Below the pieces are notes generated by a model, which had not been told where the DNA came from, did not search any database, and was given only the letters and a program-made list of their open reading frames with translations. Of a DNA stretch of 64,000 nucleotides, positions 11,582 through 26,500 are shown piece by piece. A program made the position numbers and the translations under genes. The DNA is from Tipula vernalis (taxonomy: Eukaryota; Arthropoda; Insecta; Diptera; Tipulidae), in assembly GCA_958295665.1 (NCBI GenBank), contig OY282558.1:115620838-115684837 (forward strand), written 5' to 3'. Numbering within the stretch: position 1 is the first letter of the stretch; each line of letters starts with the position of its first letter.

Positions 11582-14500
11582 ATGGAAACTTCCACCGCCA
11601 TATCATCATCCTCAACGGAAGCCTCAAATATTTTAGGCTTTCCGCCCCATTGGAATAATAGTACACAAAATTTGAAAATTGAAGACCTAAAAATGGATTC
11701 GAATATGGCATGGTTGATATTTAGTTTAGTTTCAGCCATTGGTTGGATGATTTACATCACATTTTATAATAGTCGAGTATTTGGTTACTTTATAACCAAA
11801 TTGGTTAATCGTTTATTTATAAAAGGAGCTTATTTTAAGCTTGGATCATTTACAATTAATCCGTTGGCTGGGAAAATCATGTTTCGTGATGTTGTTTTTA
11901 TCAATTTTGACTATACGGTTCGGATTCAGGATGGATATATTATATTTCGTTGGTGGCGGTCTTATGTACCAAAAGATGTGTCCGAAGATTTATCGCATTC
12001 GGATACAAGATTATCGATTATGCTTTATGGACTAGAACTGCATGTTTATAATCGATCGGATCTGTATGCTAAGCTTGAAAAAACATTTGGATTAAAACCG
12101 TCAATTTTATTGCCAACAGAAAATATGTCGGCTGAAGAGTCTGCAAAGTTACGTGAAGAATGTATGAATGTAGAAAATCAGCGACAAAGTGCGGCCGAAA
12201 TTGATAAACGAGCGAAAAAGGCTAGATCAGAAGCAATGGCCGCAACGACGTGGCGTGATTTAATACCTGTGATAAAATTTGAATTGTGTTCGGGACGTTT
12301 CGTATTTGGAAACCGTTTAACACCTACAACATTATCGATTTGTGTGGAAGAGGCTCATTGTGTATATAGTACCAAACCGGCTGTGTCCAAACTAGATCAT
12401 TTTATGCATTTCGTAAAGGCTAAAACTGAAAATTCTAAAGTATTGCTAGCCCCTAGTCCAAAATATACAGGACTTGTAGATGATCCTCCTCGGTACATGG
12501 GGGAAGGCTTCGTGGTGATGATGTCGAATTGTTTGGAGTTGTATTTTTATATGGATGAACCGGGTATTGTACCAGAACAACCTGCCGTAATCACTCTAGC
12601 TAATGGTGATGTGGTACAAGCATCGCCACCTGTATGGGGACTCGATATAAAGTGTGGCAAAGGCACCAATTTCAGTTATGGTCCGTGGGCTGATCGCCAA
12701 CGCGATCATTTATTTAAATTTTTTTACCCACCAGATTGGCAAACAATGGTTGTAACCGAAGCACCAAAACCGGGCGAAAGGCGTCAATACCAATCATTCG
12801 ATATGAGTCTTTGCACTCTCCATAACGCTGTAGTTGATGTGCTATTCTCAAAAAATAAAGAAACAAACGCGGTTCATGTTAATGTTGGGCCTGGTACATA
12901 TTTAGAAGCGACCATCCCTTGGATTACACTACAGGGTGGATTTACGACCAAAGTTACTGGGCAACTACTTCACGTCGAGGCTACAACAAGCCTGCAGTAT
13001 CGGAGCTTAGCCGAGTGTGAAACACTCCAATTTACAGTAAAAATACATTTCCCCATGAAGTGGAATGACCACCAGGATTGGCTTATCAATTTAACCGGAT
13101 CAAAAGCGACAGCTTTTTTAGTGTATTCGCATAAAGATTTTTTTCAAGATATGATCGAGGATTGGGCTTCGAAATCGCGACCGGATATCCTCTCCTTTGT
13201 CCCATATACTTGGAAATTTTGTATCCTTCTGAAAGAATTTGAGATTATTACGAATTGTAATCAATACAATTGGATCGATTGCTCGAGTACGAATCAGGAG
13301 AATCATCACCTGGCGTTTTGTGGCGATTTATTTGATTTAAGCTTTAATCTGCCATTTGATGATTTCCTACCAATGACTGTGCCGCTAAAATTCTGGATTC
13401 ACGGTGAAGGATTAGATTTAAGTATGTACCTCCCGGAGGTTTCGACTAGTCGGCCAATACTGCTTGGACTTGACGAAAATGCGCGAATAATGACCCGTGA
13501 TGGATCGATTAAAAAATTGAACGAAATTCGAACGACTAAATGGCGACGAATATGTTTACGACCGGCTGGATGGATTGATTGCTGGAGTGTACCCATCGTA
13601 GCATTAGCTATACAATATATTTATCACCCAATGCCACCACTCGGACCAGATCCTCAGGCGGATATCACAACTCCAGAGAAAGAAGAAATTTTACTAAGCC
13701 CATTAAAAATGCCAAAAATAAAAAAGTCTCCAGCGATACCATGGGGCCAAATGGACTCACAGCGATTTGACCCAACAACAATGACTCCAGATCGAGTAAC
13801 TGTTGAAATTGAAATTGGATCCTCAGTTTTACTGGCATATGGCCCAGTTCTCAAAAATTTTATATTTCTAAAAGAAAATATTTTTGGCGAAGATCAAAGT
13901 TTCACCGATATGGAGACAAGTAATTCGAAAACAAATTCATCATCGAATAACCAAAATCTTTCTAAATCACATAAAGATGATCACACAACTACGAAATCTC
14001 TCTCGGAGAGCAGTTTTAGTGCCGAAGAAAAACCAAAACCATTCGACCCACGACTTTACCGACCGATCGAAGTTACAGTCACCTTGACAATTCACGATAT
14101 TCAAGCACATGTGATGAAAAATTGTAACGATAATGATCCACCGTGTCCGGTCGTTTTGATCGAGAGACTTGGCTTTGAAATGAAAAAACGTTTCGCAGAG
14201 ACTGAACTACAAATACTGGTTAGTCCTTCGTATCTCATCTCGTCCGATAATGTAATACGTCCCAGTAAAGATCGCCACTTAAAACAAGGACATCTATTAT
14301 TGTCAGCATTACAAATTCGCGGCCATGCCATGTTTAGTAATGAAGGTTTAAATCTTAGTGAGGATACGCTTGAATACGCTTGGTTACTAGAAGTACAATT
14401 AGGGAAGTTATCGGGGAAATTAACTCTTCCTCAACTGTGTCACGTGGTAACTGGACTTGAAACTCTGGTTCTACTAGCTTTTGATTCAGAAAATGATTTT

Positions 14501-17500
14501 CGCCCCACGAAATTATTACGCTACTGCCATCATGGAATGCCATCAAATCAATGCCCACAGTCATTAGAAGACAATAGGTATCGTTGTCCGTCGTGCGAAG
14601 ATATTAAATACCGGATGACTCGAGTTTCAGTTGACGCAATCGATTTATATTTTACCGAGAGCGGCACTGCATTGCATACTTGGATATCACCAATCCGATT
14701 TTCGACGTGTAATTTACACGGCCAGCAAGTAAAATCCGGCATAACGGGACTCGTCCCGACAATATTATTACGCCAATTCGTCTCGACTAGTGGCCATTTT
14801 AATCACGTAAACGGAAATTCTCACAGTAATACCAACACCACAGGAAGCGGCCGGTCAAGTAAGCTGATTCAACATCAAAATTCTAAATCATCAGATGACC
14901 GTAAAGAAGATTTAAATTTACTATTCAAACGGGATGAGAATAGCACAAACGCGATTAAATCGAAAAAGGAATCTGATTACGGGTTATATCGTAAGGAGTC
15001 GAAGGAAAAGGATGAATCGTTTAATAGGCGGTCGCGAGATAGTGAATTTCATTATCGTCGTGATAAGGATGATGTCTATTCGTCGATTTACTCATCAGGT
15101 CGTGATCGTAATCGAGATATAGATTGTAATGATCCATGGTTGGAAGTGGGGTGTATTTCACTTGGTCCGATAATTTTTGAAGCAGCATCAGCTTTACCTA
15201 TTCCAGAACATTGTCTACATCTGGTTCAACATAAGTAAGTATACGACATTTTATTAATCAAGTTGATTTGTAATTTTTTACATACATTTCTCAGCTATCT
15301 AAAAGTTCATGATATAAAACACAAGAAATTAACGTTCCTTTGGTCGTCATCGATGGGAAACGAGCAAATGAAATGTGGATGTGTTGGTGGTTGCCAATTT
15401 TTTGGTTCGAATCGTAATGGTCCGAAATTTTTTAAGCCATCCGCTCAAGATTTACAGGATGGTGTTAATATAGCGCGATATAATATTCATCCAAATTCCA
15501 AGGAATACGGATTCGGACAAAGTTTGTTATATGAAGGGCAGCTTGTCTTCCATACACCGCCATATAGTCTACAGTCGGTAACACTACAGGAATGCTATGA
15601 ATATATCAATAGGGTACGCCAATCTTAATTTATTTGTACAAAGAAGTTTTGAATTTAAAATGTTTTTTATATGTTTAGGGTAACCTAAGATCATCACGCC
15701 ACTGCATGGATCCATCAAAATCACCGTTGCCTGCAAAGCATGAAATTTTAGTTCAACACAAACATGATATATCGCCAAACAGCTCATTAATAAGAAACAG
15801 TGACAAGGGAGAAAAGAGTAGTAAAGTACGTGATCGTGGCGATGTTATAAGTTCGCCACTTGTGACGGAAAGGCGCGGACGACGATTTTCATACACACAT
15901 CAATCAAGGTAATTTAAATATAATTTTTCTAACAATATTTGGGCCAATTTTATAAAATACTGAATTAAAGCTGATTATTTAGTATAGATAAAATTCACCC
16001 TAGATAAAAACGTGTGTGCACAGGTGAAATTTTTCTGAAGTATAGACCAATTTTGTATAAAGCCACAGACATCACACAAATCGAAAGGATTTAAATTCAT
16101 GTAACCTAATTTTTAAATTGTTTACTAAACAGGACTCCAATTCCGGTGACACACGACGTACCGTATGCTCGTCTATTAGACAGTCCTTCGAAAATTAGTA
16201 ATGCAGCATCGGGCGGCGCAAGTGCTGGTTTTTTGTCTCATCCAGTAAAGATTGAGAGTGATGCACGAATGATCCCAAAATCATTGAAAGTGTCGCACCA
16301 ACCGAAGACTTCGGCATCAGATTCTCGGCTGACGGTTGAATATTTTCCAGACGAAGATGCATATGATTCAAAAGGTGTGGATTCTATGTCACATTCAGCA
16401 CCACAGCCGAATCCACTCGAATCTGATTCTGAGTATTCTTTAAGTCCGCGAGTAACGTCCGAGGAGACTATAATTTCGCGTGATGTTCAACGAACAATTT
16501 CGTTAACATCTGAAAATCCATCAGAAGCTTTTTTCTCAGCCGATGAAGAAGGAAATTTACATGCGTCGCGCAGTTCCAGTTTAAAAAATCAAGAACCACC
16601 ACTAATCGTACCGAAAAAACGATTTGCATCCGATTTAAGTATAGGCGGGCAAAATGAACAAGAAGGCAAGCTATCAACACACCGAAGTGATTACGAGATT
16701 CATACGCCCGAACATCGTAGTCTATCTACTCGTCCGCAGAGCACCGCCGAATTGGTAAGATTTTTTTTTATAACTACCAAATATTAAAATTTTTACTTTT
16801 TTGTTATGTTTTGGTTCCTATTTTTTTAAATCAATATTATAAAAAAATTCATCTTGAGCTTAAATTGGTTCATACAGTTTTGTTTAATTATATCACACGA
16901 TTTTTTTTTAAATTAAATCCAAAAAAAAAATATTAAAAAAACGCAGAATGATGATGAGCGAAGAATTCATGGTATTGCAACACCATTAAGAAAAATTAGT
17001 AACATATCACCTCGACCAGAATTTCGGCACATAAAACCAACATATGATGTGAGTAAAATTACACATTGGTGTTGTTCGCCTATTTTTTTGTTAATTTAAT
17101 CAAAATTAATTAAATGTTTTATTTGGTTTTAAATTATTATTTCTTTCAATCTGTGTGTGATGGTTATTTTCTTGTGTTTTTAAAAAGTTTTTCGTTTTGC
17201 TTTAATTTTATTAATTACTTTGGCTTTACGGCTATTCCATAGAACCTCCTTAAAATTTTTAAGGAACAAATATTTTCTTTTATATTTTTATTTGCTTTTT
17301 ATAGTGTGTTTTATTGTTATCTAGGTTGTGACAAGCGACTTGAAGAAATTTATCAATAACTAACAATATTTGATTTATACTATTTGGTAAATTTTGTTAG
17401 ATTTCGAAGAATTGACAAGTGAAGTGCAATAATTTGGTACATATTTGGAATATTTCAAACTTGCATATACAGAAAAAACTAATCCAATGTCATAAATTGA

Positions 17501-20500
17501 ATGCATCCATAATGCTTCTTTAGTTGTCGCTGAGGTTTAAATGGAAGTACTCTTATCGTCCTCTTATCTCTAATGAGTAGCAAATTAGAAAGGAATTGTC
17601 ATGGTTTGAAAATCCCAGTTTGGGAAAGGCAGTGCCAAGCAAATATTTATAAGATTGTTATAACTGCATTTATTTTTATTTATTATTATTTATTTTATTT
17701 ATTTATTTATCAATTAGCCAATGCTGTTTAAACCTAATGTTTTTGTACAACATGAATATATACAATAATTAAAGTAGAGAATAACAGACAAAATTTAAAA
17801 TTAACACAAAGAATAAAACAAAATATACAAAGATAATATATATACAAAATATATACATAAACATATATACATTATATACATACTATTTACACCAATCAAT
17901 CAAAAATTTAGATTACCTTGTACCAATTTTAACATTAATCCTTTAAAAATATTCAAAGAACCAATATTCTTTAGTTCCAGTGGTAGGCTGTTCCAAATGA
18001 CAATCATGTTCACCAAACAGGAGTTATTGTAAACCTTTGTCCTATTGATAGGCAAGTTGACATTTCTTGTTCGCAACGATGTAGAAAAATCTAACTTCTC
18101 ATGTAAATACAATGGTTTACCCGTTTTAATAATACGGAAAATAAAAGCCGCAGCTCTATAACGATAAAATTCAAACAAGTCACATCCAATAATAGAAACC
18201 CTAAATTCAGAGACATGGTCAAACTTCCTAAGGTCATAAACATATCGAATGCAGTTATTAAACGTAACCTCAAGTAAACGCCTAGAAGTACTATCACAGT
18301 TATTAAATATTACATCACAATATGTGAAAATTGGTATAATCAGACTTTTAACAAGATATATGCGTAAATTCACTGGACAAAACTTTTTTATTAACCTAAG
18401 CGAGTATAGACAATAATTAACACGCTGGCATAGGGATTTTATATGATCAATCCAAGTGAGTTTAGGGTTCAATATTAGTCCCAAGTTATTAACTGTAGGC
18501 ACAAATGAGATAATATCATTGTCTAAATAAATCAGAGGTGCTATATTATGAGAATTATTTGTAGAAAGCAATAATGCTTTACTTTTAGTGGGATTAATAG
18601 CAAGTGAATTATTCTTGGCCCATAAGGAAACATTTTTAAGATCTGCATTAAGTCGCATGACAATCTCATCCAACTCTGAAAAATCGCCACCAATATACAA
18701 TTACAAATCATCAGCATAAAGATGAAATCGACAATTCCGAATATGCCCAAGCAGATCATTAATATAAATGGAGAAAAGCAAAGGCCCCCAAAATAGAACC
18801 CTGAGGCACCCCGTCAAATACTCCTCGAATACTCGATTGAGCTTCTCCATGCTTTACGAAATGTTTGCGGTCGCTCAAATAAGAATGAAGCAACATAATA
18901 GCAGAATTCGAAAATGTATAATACAAATGTAACTTCTGAAGCAAGTGGATATGGTTAACACAATCAAAAGCTTTAGAAAAGTCTAAAAGGACTAAAATAC
19001 CAAATGAATGGCCCTTGTCCAGAATAGTTGATAGATCATCAACTATATGCACCAGTGCAGTGGTAGTGCTATGACCAGGTTTGTATCCTGATTGAAATTT
19101 GCTTAGAAAATCAAACCGGATAAGGTGTTCGGTAATTTGGAGTTGAATCTTTGCATTTCAGAGAGATTATCCAAAAACTTCCTGATAAGGGACATTTTTC
19201 ATTCTTCCAACTTTATCAGTTTATTTCGGTTACTTAAGCTTTTTAAATTTTTAATTTAATCAATTATCATCAATGCTGGGTTATATTTGACCGAAAAGCA
19301 GCACCAAATCGTCAACATATATAGAACCGGGTTCATTTGTTTAACCCGTTAAATATCGGAATAACTAGTAAAGAACATCACATGAAAATATCTTCACATA
19401 GTTCGATACCTTGTCGTGGAAAGAAACTAATTACGAAATATTCTCTAAAACGTCTAAAGTCTGATAATTCGTCTTAGGAAAGTTAGATTAAACCTTGACA
19501 AACTGCGATTTAATAAAACGGATTTAGTGAATGCCTCGAGTTTAGTTGCAGTATGACAACCTCAATTTCAGCTCATTTAGACTACTTATACGAGTCGGAT
19601 TTATTGAACCGCAGTCTTTCCAGAGGACATAAGATGATTTATTCAATAAAACACGCTACTAAAAATTTTTGTATTGGTTAATTATGATTTTGTTGTTGTG
19701 TTTATGTTTGTGAAAATTTAAATAAAATTTTCAAAATTTTTCACACGTTTGAGTTGAGCTGAAAAAAAATTTAATCAGATTTAGCACCAAAAAATTCAAT
19801 TTTTTTTTCCAAAGCAGAAAAAATTAAGGTTATTTGACCACAAAACAGTCTCAATTAGGAACAGCAGATTCGTCCCCAGAGTCATAATAAACTCGATTTT
19901 AATTTTTATTATTCTTTACTTCAAAATCGTTTAACCATAATTTTACATCAGTAATTGCTGTTTCTGTGTATTTTGAAACAAGTTTTAGCTGCAATTCTTA
20001 ACGTTTGATAAAATCCGGATCAAACAATGTTTCATAAAATGATAAAGCAATGCTTGTATTTTGTTCCAAAAACAAATTATGGGTAATTGGCATTTTTTGT
20101 TGTTGTTTTCTATTTAAACTTTGATGTGTTGATGAAGCCGCGTACACATTGAGGGAACGAATACCGAATTTCATGCGATCAATGAACACCGCATGCAAAT
20201 TCGCTCACTCGCAGGCCCCACACATTTTAATTGCTGGATGCAAAATATCTCACTAAACCAATGTAGGTTAGTTACTGTAACATCACAGTTTTAGTTAAGC
20301 TAATCATTTTTGGCTACCTTTATTGAGTAAATACTTTTTGGATTTCTTTTTACCGTAAAGTAGTCAAATGAAATCACTTAGAGTATAATTCAAAAAAAGA
20401 GAGACATTTTTTTTTAATATTTTTTTTCATCGAATTACAAACCGACCTCAAAGCGAAAGTAACGCAGAAAAACCGTTACTGGAACCATTACGAAAATTCC

Positions 20501-23500
20501 ATTAAACGTAAATTTATACAATATAAAAAGTATGTACCTTATTTTTGCACTGACTTAGTACTACTTAGTCCTTACGGACTAATACCGCTTGTCATTTATT
20601 TTATCTACTTAAAGGTTTAAAATATAGGCCCAATATGAGACTAATCAAATACATCTGCTTTCAAATTTAGATGGATTCGCATCAAGACAGTTCATCTGAT
20701 TCACCGTCATTATCCTCCAATTCTTTCATATCCGCGTTATCATCACAAGAAGATATAACACTAGTTAATCTACATATGCAAGTAAATCGTCCTATAGTTG
20801 ATTCACCCCTTTTAATGGCCAGCTATGTTACACATTTGGCTCAAGCACGATGTCCAAATTGGTCTCATTGTTCAATGCCCTTTGGTGGTGATGCTTTTTC
20901 TGTTCCATTATTTCAACAAAACGAAGATGGTGGCCTAGTCTATATAGGTGGTAAATTATTACCACATTTTGATACATGCTCGAATTATCGAGAGATACGT
21001 ATTACATCACGTGTTGAATCAAATACTGCAACCAATAATATCAGCATGACATCAAATATTGGGCCAAAATCCCATCCGTGGGATCCGAGTATCATGGTTA
21101 AAGAATCGAGTAAATCTGGAAACGAAAATCACGAAGAGACTGAATTTATCGGCATCCAAGGTGAATCGGCTACCCGAAATTCAGTGGTAATACGTTTTAA
21201 GGGGCAAGTCGATGTGACGTTAACACCACTTCTATTGGAAGGACTTCAAAGGTAAGTCGAATACCTACATATTTTATTTTTTGTTAATAATTATATCGAA
21301 ATGCCGAGAATCAAAGTAGCCCGCGATTTTTTCCATCATTATTCCAAAAAACAAAATATTTTCTATAAATCTATATTTTTAAGACACAATTATGTATCAA
21401 CTTAAACCGTTTTTCCATTTATTTGTACTTCACTTATTTTTTACGTACATTTTAAGTGGAACTAATTCTAAAATATCAAATCTTGACCTAGACTACGAAG
21501 ATGATGTATCACCGTCTGAAAATGTTGATGACCAAGAGTAAATACTTCATGTTTTATTATTCCGTGTTTTTTTTAAATGTTAACCTAGTAAATTTCAGTG
21601 ATTATTCATCCAGCGATGTTGACGATGCGAAGGTAAACGAACAAGATGAAAATTATATTGGTGATCTGTATGATGACCAAGATAATTTATATAATAAAAG
21701 GGATTTAGATTCGAGTGATGATGAAAATGGTCAAGATATTGATACTAATAATTCAGATGCCGATGCCGATAATACAGATTATGATGATAATGTGTATGAT
21801 GATAGCGAAAATTTGAATACGGCAAATAAAAATAAAGATTTTAAGCGGGCTGCTGATGAGTCCATTCCTTTTACTGATGCAGAAATAACTGCAGCACTTT
21901 CAAAATTATCACCGAATGAATTGAGTGTGCTAAATAAATTGGTCGAAAGTGATAGTAATTTGGAAGATGAAAAATTGGTGCGAGAGGTCCGAAGTCCCCG
22001 GAAGTATCGTTTTAATCAAGAGCGGATGGATAATGATAATGAGGAAGATGAACCAGCCGATGAGGATTCCAAAAAACGATGTTACGATAAGAACTGTAAA
22101 GGCGCATGTATAGCAAAGAAGCACAAGTATCGCGGAAAACGTTCGGATGACTCAAATAATGGTACGACCTCATCGTATTTAACCCCCTCCGCCATAGAAG
22201 CTAATAATACTTCAACGGCGGAGGCGGATTTAAAAAGTAATAATAAAGATTCTGATACTAATTCACACTTAATACAATTAGATGATTTATCCAATAAACC
22301 TAGCTCAATCGCACGGAAAAGCAAACGTCATACAACAAACTATAATAAAAATTATAATGGAGAGAGTGAATTCGATGAAAGTTCAGCAGAACGCAAAATC
22401 CAAGCCAAAATAAATTATTTGCGAGACAAATATAAACGCGATTCAACAGTTCGTGAGGAAAATAGTAAAAATTTAGCAAAGTCACATCCAGAGGCGAAAC
22501 CAAGCGACAGTTTCGATGATGAAGATGCCTATATTCGTCGTAAACGTGAAAGTGCCGTGACGAATACAAAAATTAGAAGTGATGACCCAACCAGCCCCGA
22601 ACATATAAAATTATTGGAAGAATCGTTTCCAAACCCAGAAAATTCATTTCAAAATAATGAGCCTTTGGTCCGAGTTAAGCGGTTCGATTAAATATTTTAT
22701 TGTTTGGATCGCAATTTTATTTTATTTACTACTCGTCTATATTTGTTTATTAAAAAAATTTCATTACACTTATGTTGAATAAAATACAATTTATTTAAAA
22801 AAAAAATCTCAAGATTCACGGCATTTCGTATATATCTCAATATGAAGTGTTTCGATCGCTGAAATATCGTTTTTTTTTTTTATGTATATATATATATAGA
22901 ATGGTAGAATCTTTAACCCCAACACTTTCATCATTACATCCATTAACAATTGTAAACTATCTTCATGGATCTTGCGTCCGTAAAGTCGAGGAGGTAAATA
23001 TACTAAAACGTGATCAGTCATTAAGCTACTGGTCACAAGTTCATTCGAATTCGAAACGATCCACTGCTGAGCGTAATTTACAAGGACCCGGAGGACCGGT
23101 AATGACAGATGTGTATGAAGAAAGTATTTCAACTCAATTACAAGGACTAATCGTTATGCCAAAAATCAATATATCGCTAGTACAGACTTCCGTTGTCGAG
23201 GAAGTCATATCGTTCGCGGCTCTGGACAACGTGCACGACCTAAGCTGTGCATCTCTATTGGCTGTTTGTATTGAAAGTATATCGACTCGTTTCCATTTTG
23301 GCAAAACGACAAAAGCTAGTATGCATACAGTTTATACCCAACCAGCGGTTCGTTCAAATTCCAAAAAAGGAGGTATTATTAAAGGAACCAGAGCGCTTTG
23401 GGCCCATCTATCATCACAAACGAGGCCTGATAATATCCCCGGTGAACCAGTTTTGATCGAAACCTCAGAAAAACAATTGGAAGAACTGGTCATAACGCTG

Positions 23501-26500
23501 GATGTAGGTAAAGCGCACGCTCAACTGCGTCGTCTAAAAAATGAGGGGTGTGCCCTATCCGAATCTCAAACAATAGTGACCGCAATACCAAATCATCGAA
23601 GCCGCGCACTATTTGAATGCGTTAAATATCCAGAAGAACCAAATAGTGACGCATCATCAAATGGATTTATAATGTTTGAATGCGGTCTGGAAGGGGTTTG
23701 TGTTAAAATTGTGAAACGTTCACAATTTGAAAAGTCGGAAAATAATGAGGATAAATTGAAAACAACCGATACGATTATTGATGTAAATTTACCGAGCATG
23801 ACCACAAATCCGTTAAATACATCGAATGAGACTACAGCATCATCTGCTGCGGCGAAGGCGGCTGATTTTCTTAAACTCGGGATTAAAAAACCAACAACAC
23901 CAAAGGCGCAAACCCAAAAAGATCGTTCATCGATAATCGGGGAAACGCCTTATCCTAAAGAAAAATGTGAAACGCCTAAAATGAGAGATGAGGAGAAGGG
24001 AGAAACCAAGATGACTCCGGGCCCATCATCTAACACCAACATAAATCCGAATAGTAGTACAGACTTTAAAAATACTTCGAGTAGTAGTAATAAAAATGGA
24101 CTGAATAATTCGACACTGGTCGAATGTTCAAACGATAATGGAAAGACTTCATCGTGTGTTATCGACTTTAAGACAGTATGGTTTAATTTTGCCGCGCCAC
24201 CGAGAGTCCCAATAACACGGAAAATTGATTGCACCCGATTAGATTGGAATCTATTGTCGACTGCCTCACCAGCTATTACGGCATGGATGAACCCAAGTAA
24301 TAGATTTGCCATTAAATTGGTCGCCCTCATGAAAACGATGTATATTCGGCGAACCGCAGTCGCAGCTTGCCTTATGGCCGAGGTGCTAGAACAAGATCAA
24401 AATAAATATCGTGCCTCGAAAAGTCGATATTCTGGAAAATTTACACCACTCGCCAAGACCCTTCAAGAAGATCCAAGTTGTCAGTTGTGTACAATAATGC
24501 AGAAATATGTAAATCAGGAAACGGTCGAAAAAGTTGAGCAACATTTAAAACAACAAGACCTACCACCGCTTACCACCTTAAGACAAGGTGTGATAGTATT
24601 AAGCCGGCAATGGAAGAATACTCTTTACAATCCGATGTTATTTGAGCACCAGTATAAAAATAAACTGAATCGGCCGTTTAACGTTGCTTTTCCAATCAAC
24701 GGTATTGAAGAAGATTGTGACGATATCGATGATTTAGATACGGAAACATTTAATCCACCACCACTGAATGAAACCGAGGAGAATGAACATTCTATGCTAC
24801 TCGGCCAGAGTAGTGAGCTACACCACGGTAAGTGAAACTTTTTGTTCCACTGGAATGTATAAAAATTTGTCTCTTAGCTTAAGTTAAATAGGTGGTCCTG
24901 TCGCCCAAATTCGATTTAGAGAAGATGGTTCGTTTTATAAAATATGTGTACATTGAGATCCAGTTCATAATCTTCTCCAATTTGAGTTTAGAATACAGAG
25001 CTTGCCGAAAAAGATGTGAAATTTTTTATTTTTATTTAACTCAAGCTAATTATTTTTATGCATTCCAGCAATATTTTTCGTAGTTTTTTTGGCATTTAAA
25101 TTATTAATTTTAAATAAAGTGATTAAATTACCAGATGAAACCATACAGCAACAAAGTTCTAAATACACGGACTCGATTAACACAACACCGAGTATGAATT
25201 CAGGTTCGAAACCACGAAAGAAGAGTTTAAAAACGATTATACCGCAAGGAGCTTCATCGTCTAGATCGAGTATGCCAATGTTCCCAATTATATCGGGCCT
25301 CGTCGATAAACAAGATCCACAAATCGAATACGGCACTTTACGTGACGGTTCTCTACCTTCCATTTGTAGCTCAACAGATTCCGACCAAAATTGGAGTCCA
25401 CCACCAAATCATAAGGAAGATTTATACTCGTGGATGGCCAAACAACAGGTCGATGCGAATGGAAAATCAAAAAGTAAAAATACCGATGAGATGGAACATA
25501 TTAAACCGCCAAAAGCGATTCCCACATTTTCTGGTGGTAACACAATTATGCAGGATTCGAACAGGCTTATAGATGCTCACCTAATTTTTGAGCCACTCTT
25601 AACATGTCTCGGCGTGATGCCACAACAAATGGTGAATAGCGTCGGAAATTCAGATATCGCATCGTTTGAAAATTTGGGCACTAATCTATCATTGGTTGGC
25701 TCATTTGACACTATGCGTATCGATATTGTGGTGAGCGAAACTACAACCAGTGATAAAAAGACAAAACCAAAATTAAGTAAAAAAGGAAATGGAAAATTTT
25801 CACTAATATTACCACCCGAGACGCCGGCATTTCTATGCGAACGTGTTGGTGTTGAATTAGAAGTTTTAAAAATGGCCGATAGACTTTCTGAGGAAGCCAA
25901 GCAGCATGTATTGTATTTATCTCGAGGCCAACTCAAGAAGCATACACAAACCGTGATAAATTTTAGTCTTAATGTGCGGTACATTAGCCAACAAGTCAAT
26001 ATGCCGTTACTAAGGTTACTCCATCAAATTACGAATATGTATCAGAATGTGAAAGAAGCTCAGAATGAGCTCCGTGAACAACCAGAGACTGAAAAACGTA
26101 ATGTACACCAAAAGGATGAATCAAGTTTGGCGTCGGAAATTCATGAACCAACGTTAACGGGGTCGATACACGATCAACCATTTGACATATCGCTTCTGGA
26201 CGAGCGGTACGACAAATTTAATGAGCAAACTCCGTTTGGTCATTCTGTAAGTCGGTCGCGTGTATCAAATTGGAATCCATTAGTACCGACTACTCCGTCA
26301 CCCAATACGCAACGCAATCGACCACAAAGTTTCGCACAAAAAATACGATCAACTAGTAAAACTGTAAAAGGTAAACTAGGCTACACCAATTTGAACGAGA
26401 CCATTTCAACTCCAGTAAAAACGAGCCCAACAGCGTCCACGTTTGAACAAGTATTTCAGAAGAGTTTTTTGGAGCCTAAAAATTCACTTACCGGTGGAAC

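Noticed and set aside
15235..15294. End of the first long tweek frame taken as a real stop (separate 1,218-residue protein)
   Set aside because: The frame runs into a GTAAGT donor, and homology to BLTP1 continues in the next exon in phase.
19998..20198. 66-codon minus-strand frame in tweek intron 5
   Set aside because: Short, with no domain, start context or neighbouring support; it could be an unidentified transposon scrap.
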